From: Flavipsychrobacter stenotrophus | GTDB lineage: Bacteria > Bacteroidota > Bacteroidia > Chitinophagales > Chitinophagaceae | Length of the DNA stretch: 8,100 nt | Reading direction: 5' to 3' | NCBI GenBank assembly: GCA_947371715.1 | Contig: CANBQQ010000129.1 | Location: 1-8,100, forward strand | In this document: positions 7,569 through 8,100 of the stretch, one piece after another | Layout of the letters: each line of letters begins with the position of its first letter | Position numbering within the stretch: the stretch's first letter is position 1 | The notes under the pieces: generated by a model | The model's database searches: none | What the model was told of the DNA's origin: nothing | The model's input: only the letters and a program-made list of their open reading frames with translations | Made by a program: the position numbers and the translations under genes

Positions 7569-8003
7569 TTAAAAATACTTCAACCCTATATCCAACGTCT
7601 TGTCTTTCCCCGAAACCGTGAATGATGATCCGGTGAATTTGGGCGCACTGGTCATAGGTAAATTGTTATTAGATGCCCCATAACCCTCCTTGGGTATGCC
7701 AAAGAAATTGGTGTTCAACTTGCCATCTCCGTTCTCGTCATGTATCACCGCTACCGCATAAGTGCCGGGTGGCACTTTCTCAAATTGTATATTTCGAAGT
7801 CCTTTCTGCGCTTTCACCACCTTACTTGCTACCGCCTTACCTGCATCGCCAGGAAACGCCGATGGATTGGAAAACAACAAGACACAACACACGCCGTACG
7901 AATTTCTTACGTTATTTATGTTCACAGTAATGGTCGATTGCGCCTTCGAGGAAAACCCGATCAAAATAGCCGGAATAAATATTGTCAATATTCTGATGAT
8001 CAT
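7569..8003 (-). CDS. Exported DUF2141 domain protein
   Basis: 144 residues. The N-terminal signal peptide has the hydrophobic core ILTIFIPAILIGF and probable cleavage after SKA (residue 21). The rest matches the DUF2141 pattern: a first strand ITVNINNVRNSYG, a FSNPSAFP element (44-51), VPPGTYAVAVIHDENGDGKL (77-96), then NFFGIPKEGYGASNN (99-113), ending LDIGLKYF. The D-E-N-G-D-G segment looks like a calcium-type loop, but binding has not been shown as far as I know. The fold is probably a small beta-sandwich in the periplasm or at the outer membrane. The family's function is unknown. The stop lies 83 bp before the ATPase start on the same strand with no clear terminator between, so it may share a transcript with the ABC genes. 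The start at 8003 is chosen because it gives a proper signal peptide; no good Shine-Dalgarno sequence precedes it. Confidence 0.9.
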   Translation of the reverse strand: MIIRILTIFIPAILIGFSSKAQSTITVNINNVRNSYGVCCVLLFSNPSAFPGDAGKAVASKVVKAQKGLRNIQFEKVPPGTYAVAVIHDENGDGKLNTNFFGIPKEGYGASNNNLPMTSAPKFTGSSFTVSGKDKTLDIGLKYF

Positions 8004-8100
8004 GATCTGCCGTTAAAATGAGATGAGATACAGGGTAAAAATGCGAATATCTGGTTAATAAAACGAACAACGCATCTTAATTCTTTCCTAAAGGTACTAA
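8004..8100. other. Gene-free flank upstream of the DUF2141 gene
   Basis: AT-rich sequence with no open frame I can support. On the - strand it should hold the promoter and leader of the DUF2141 gene. I could not find a convincing Bacteroidota -33/-7 pair (TTTG and TAnnTTTG). The next gene lies outside the window. Confidence 0.4.

Noticed and set aside
7998..8007. 10-bp palindrome GATCATGATC over the DUF2141 start codon
   Set aside because: It is a perfect palindrome but short, does not extend, and overlaps the ATG and second codon. Chance is a sufficient explanation.

Overview
The window looks like a piece of a Bacteroidota chromosome, most like the Chitinophaga/Sphingobacteria side of the phylum. 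The reasons are a secreted protease with a type IX secretion (T9SS) C-terminal sorting domain, a TonB-dependent receptor followed by a lipoprotein type that is common in this phylum, a DUF2141 protein, and A-rich leaders with little Shine-Dalgarno sequence in front of the start codons. This placement is an inference from gene content; no rRNA or other phylogenetic marker is present.

Left part (1-2629, + strand): an envelope operon of three genes. It holds the C-terminal 416 residues of a TonB-dependent receptor (its start lies outside the window), a small lipoprotein 17 bp downstream, and a small outer-membrane beta-barrel protein 32 bp further on. The receptor and lipoprotein resemble a recurring Bacteroidota pair and probably act together at the outer membrane in uptake of a metal or metal complex. 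The substrate cannot be read from the sequence.

Middle (2630-5218): the + operon converges on a - strand gene for a 768-residue secreted metzincin (reprolysin-like) metalloprotease. Two hairpins lie between the convergent ends. The protease has a signal peptide, propeptide region, zinc site with Met-turn, an Ig-like segment and a T9SS sorting domain. A third hairpin at 5165-5192 separates it from the next - strand operon.

Right part (5219-8003, - strand): a two-gene ABC exporter of the NatA/NatB-like type (ATPase first, then permease), preceded by a small exported DUF2141 protein. The gap between DUF2141 and the ATPase is 83 bp with no clear terminator, so the three may be co-transcribed. 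The last 97 bases hold no gene I can support.

No tRNA, rRNA, CRISPR array, insertion sequence or phage gene is visible. All intergenic gaps are under 300 bp. The window is mostly ordinary envelope and secretion genes. The parts that deserve a second look are the divergent lipoprotein, the paired Cys-His turns of the small barrel protein, and the receptor-lipoprotein-barrel arrangement as a possible uptake system.
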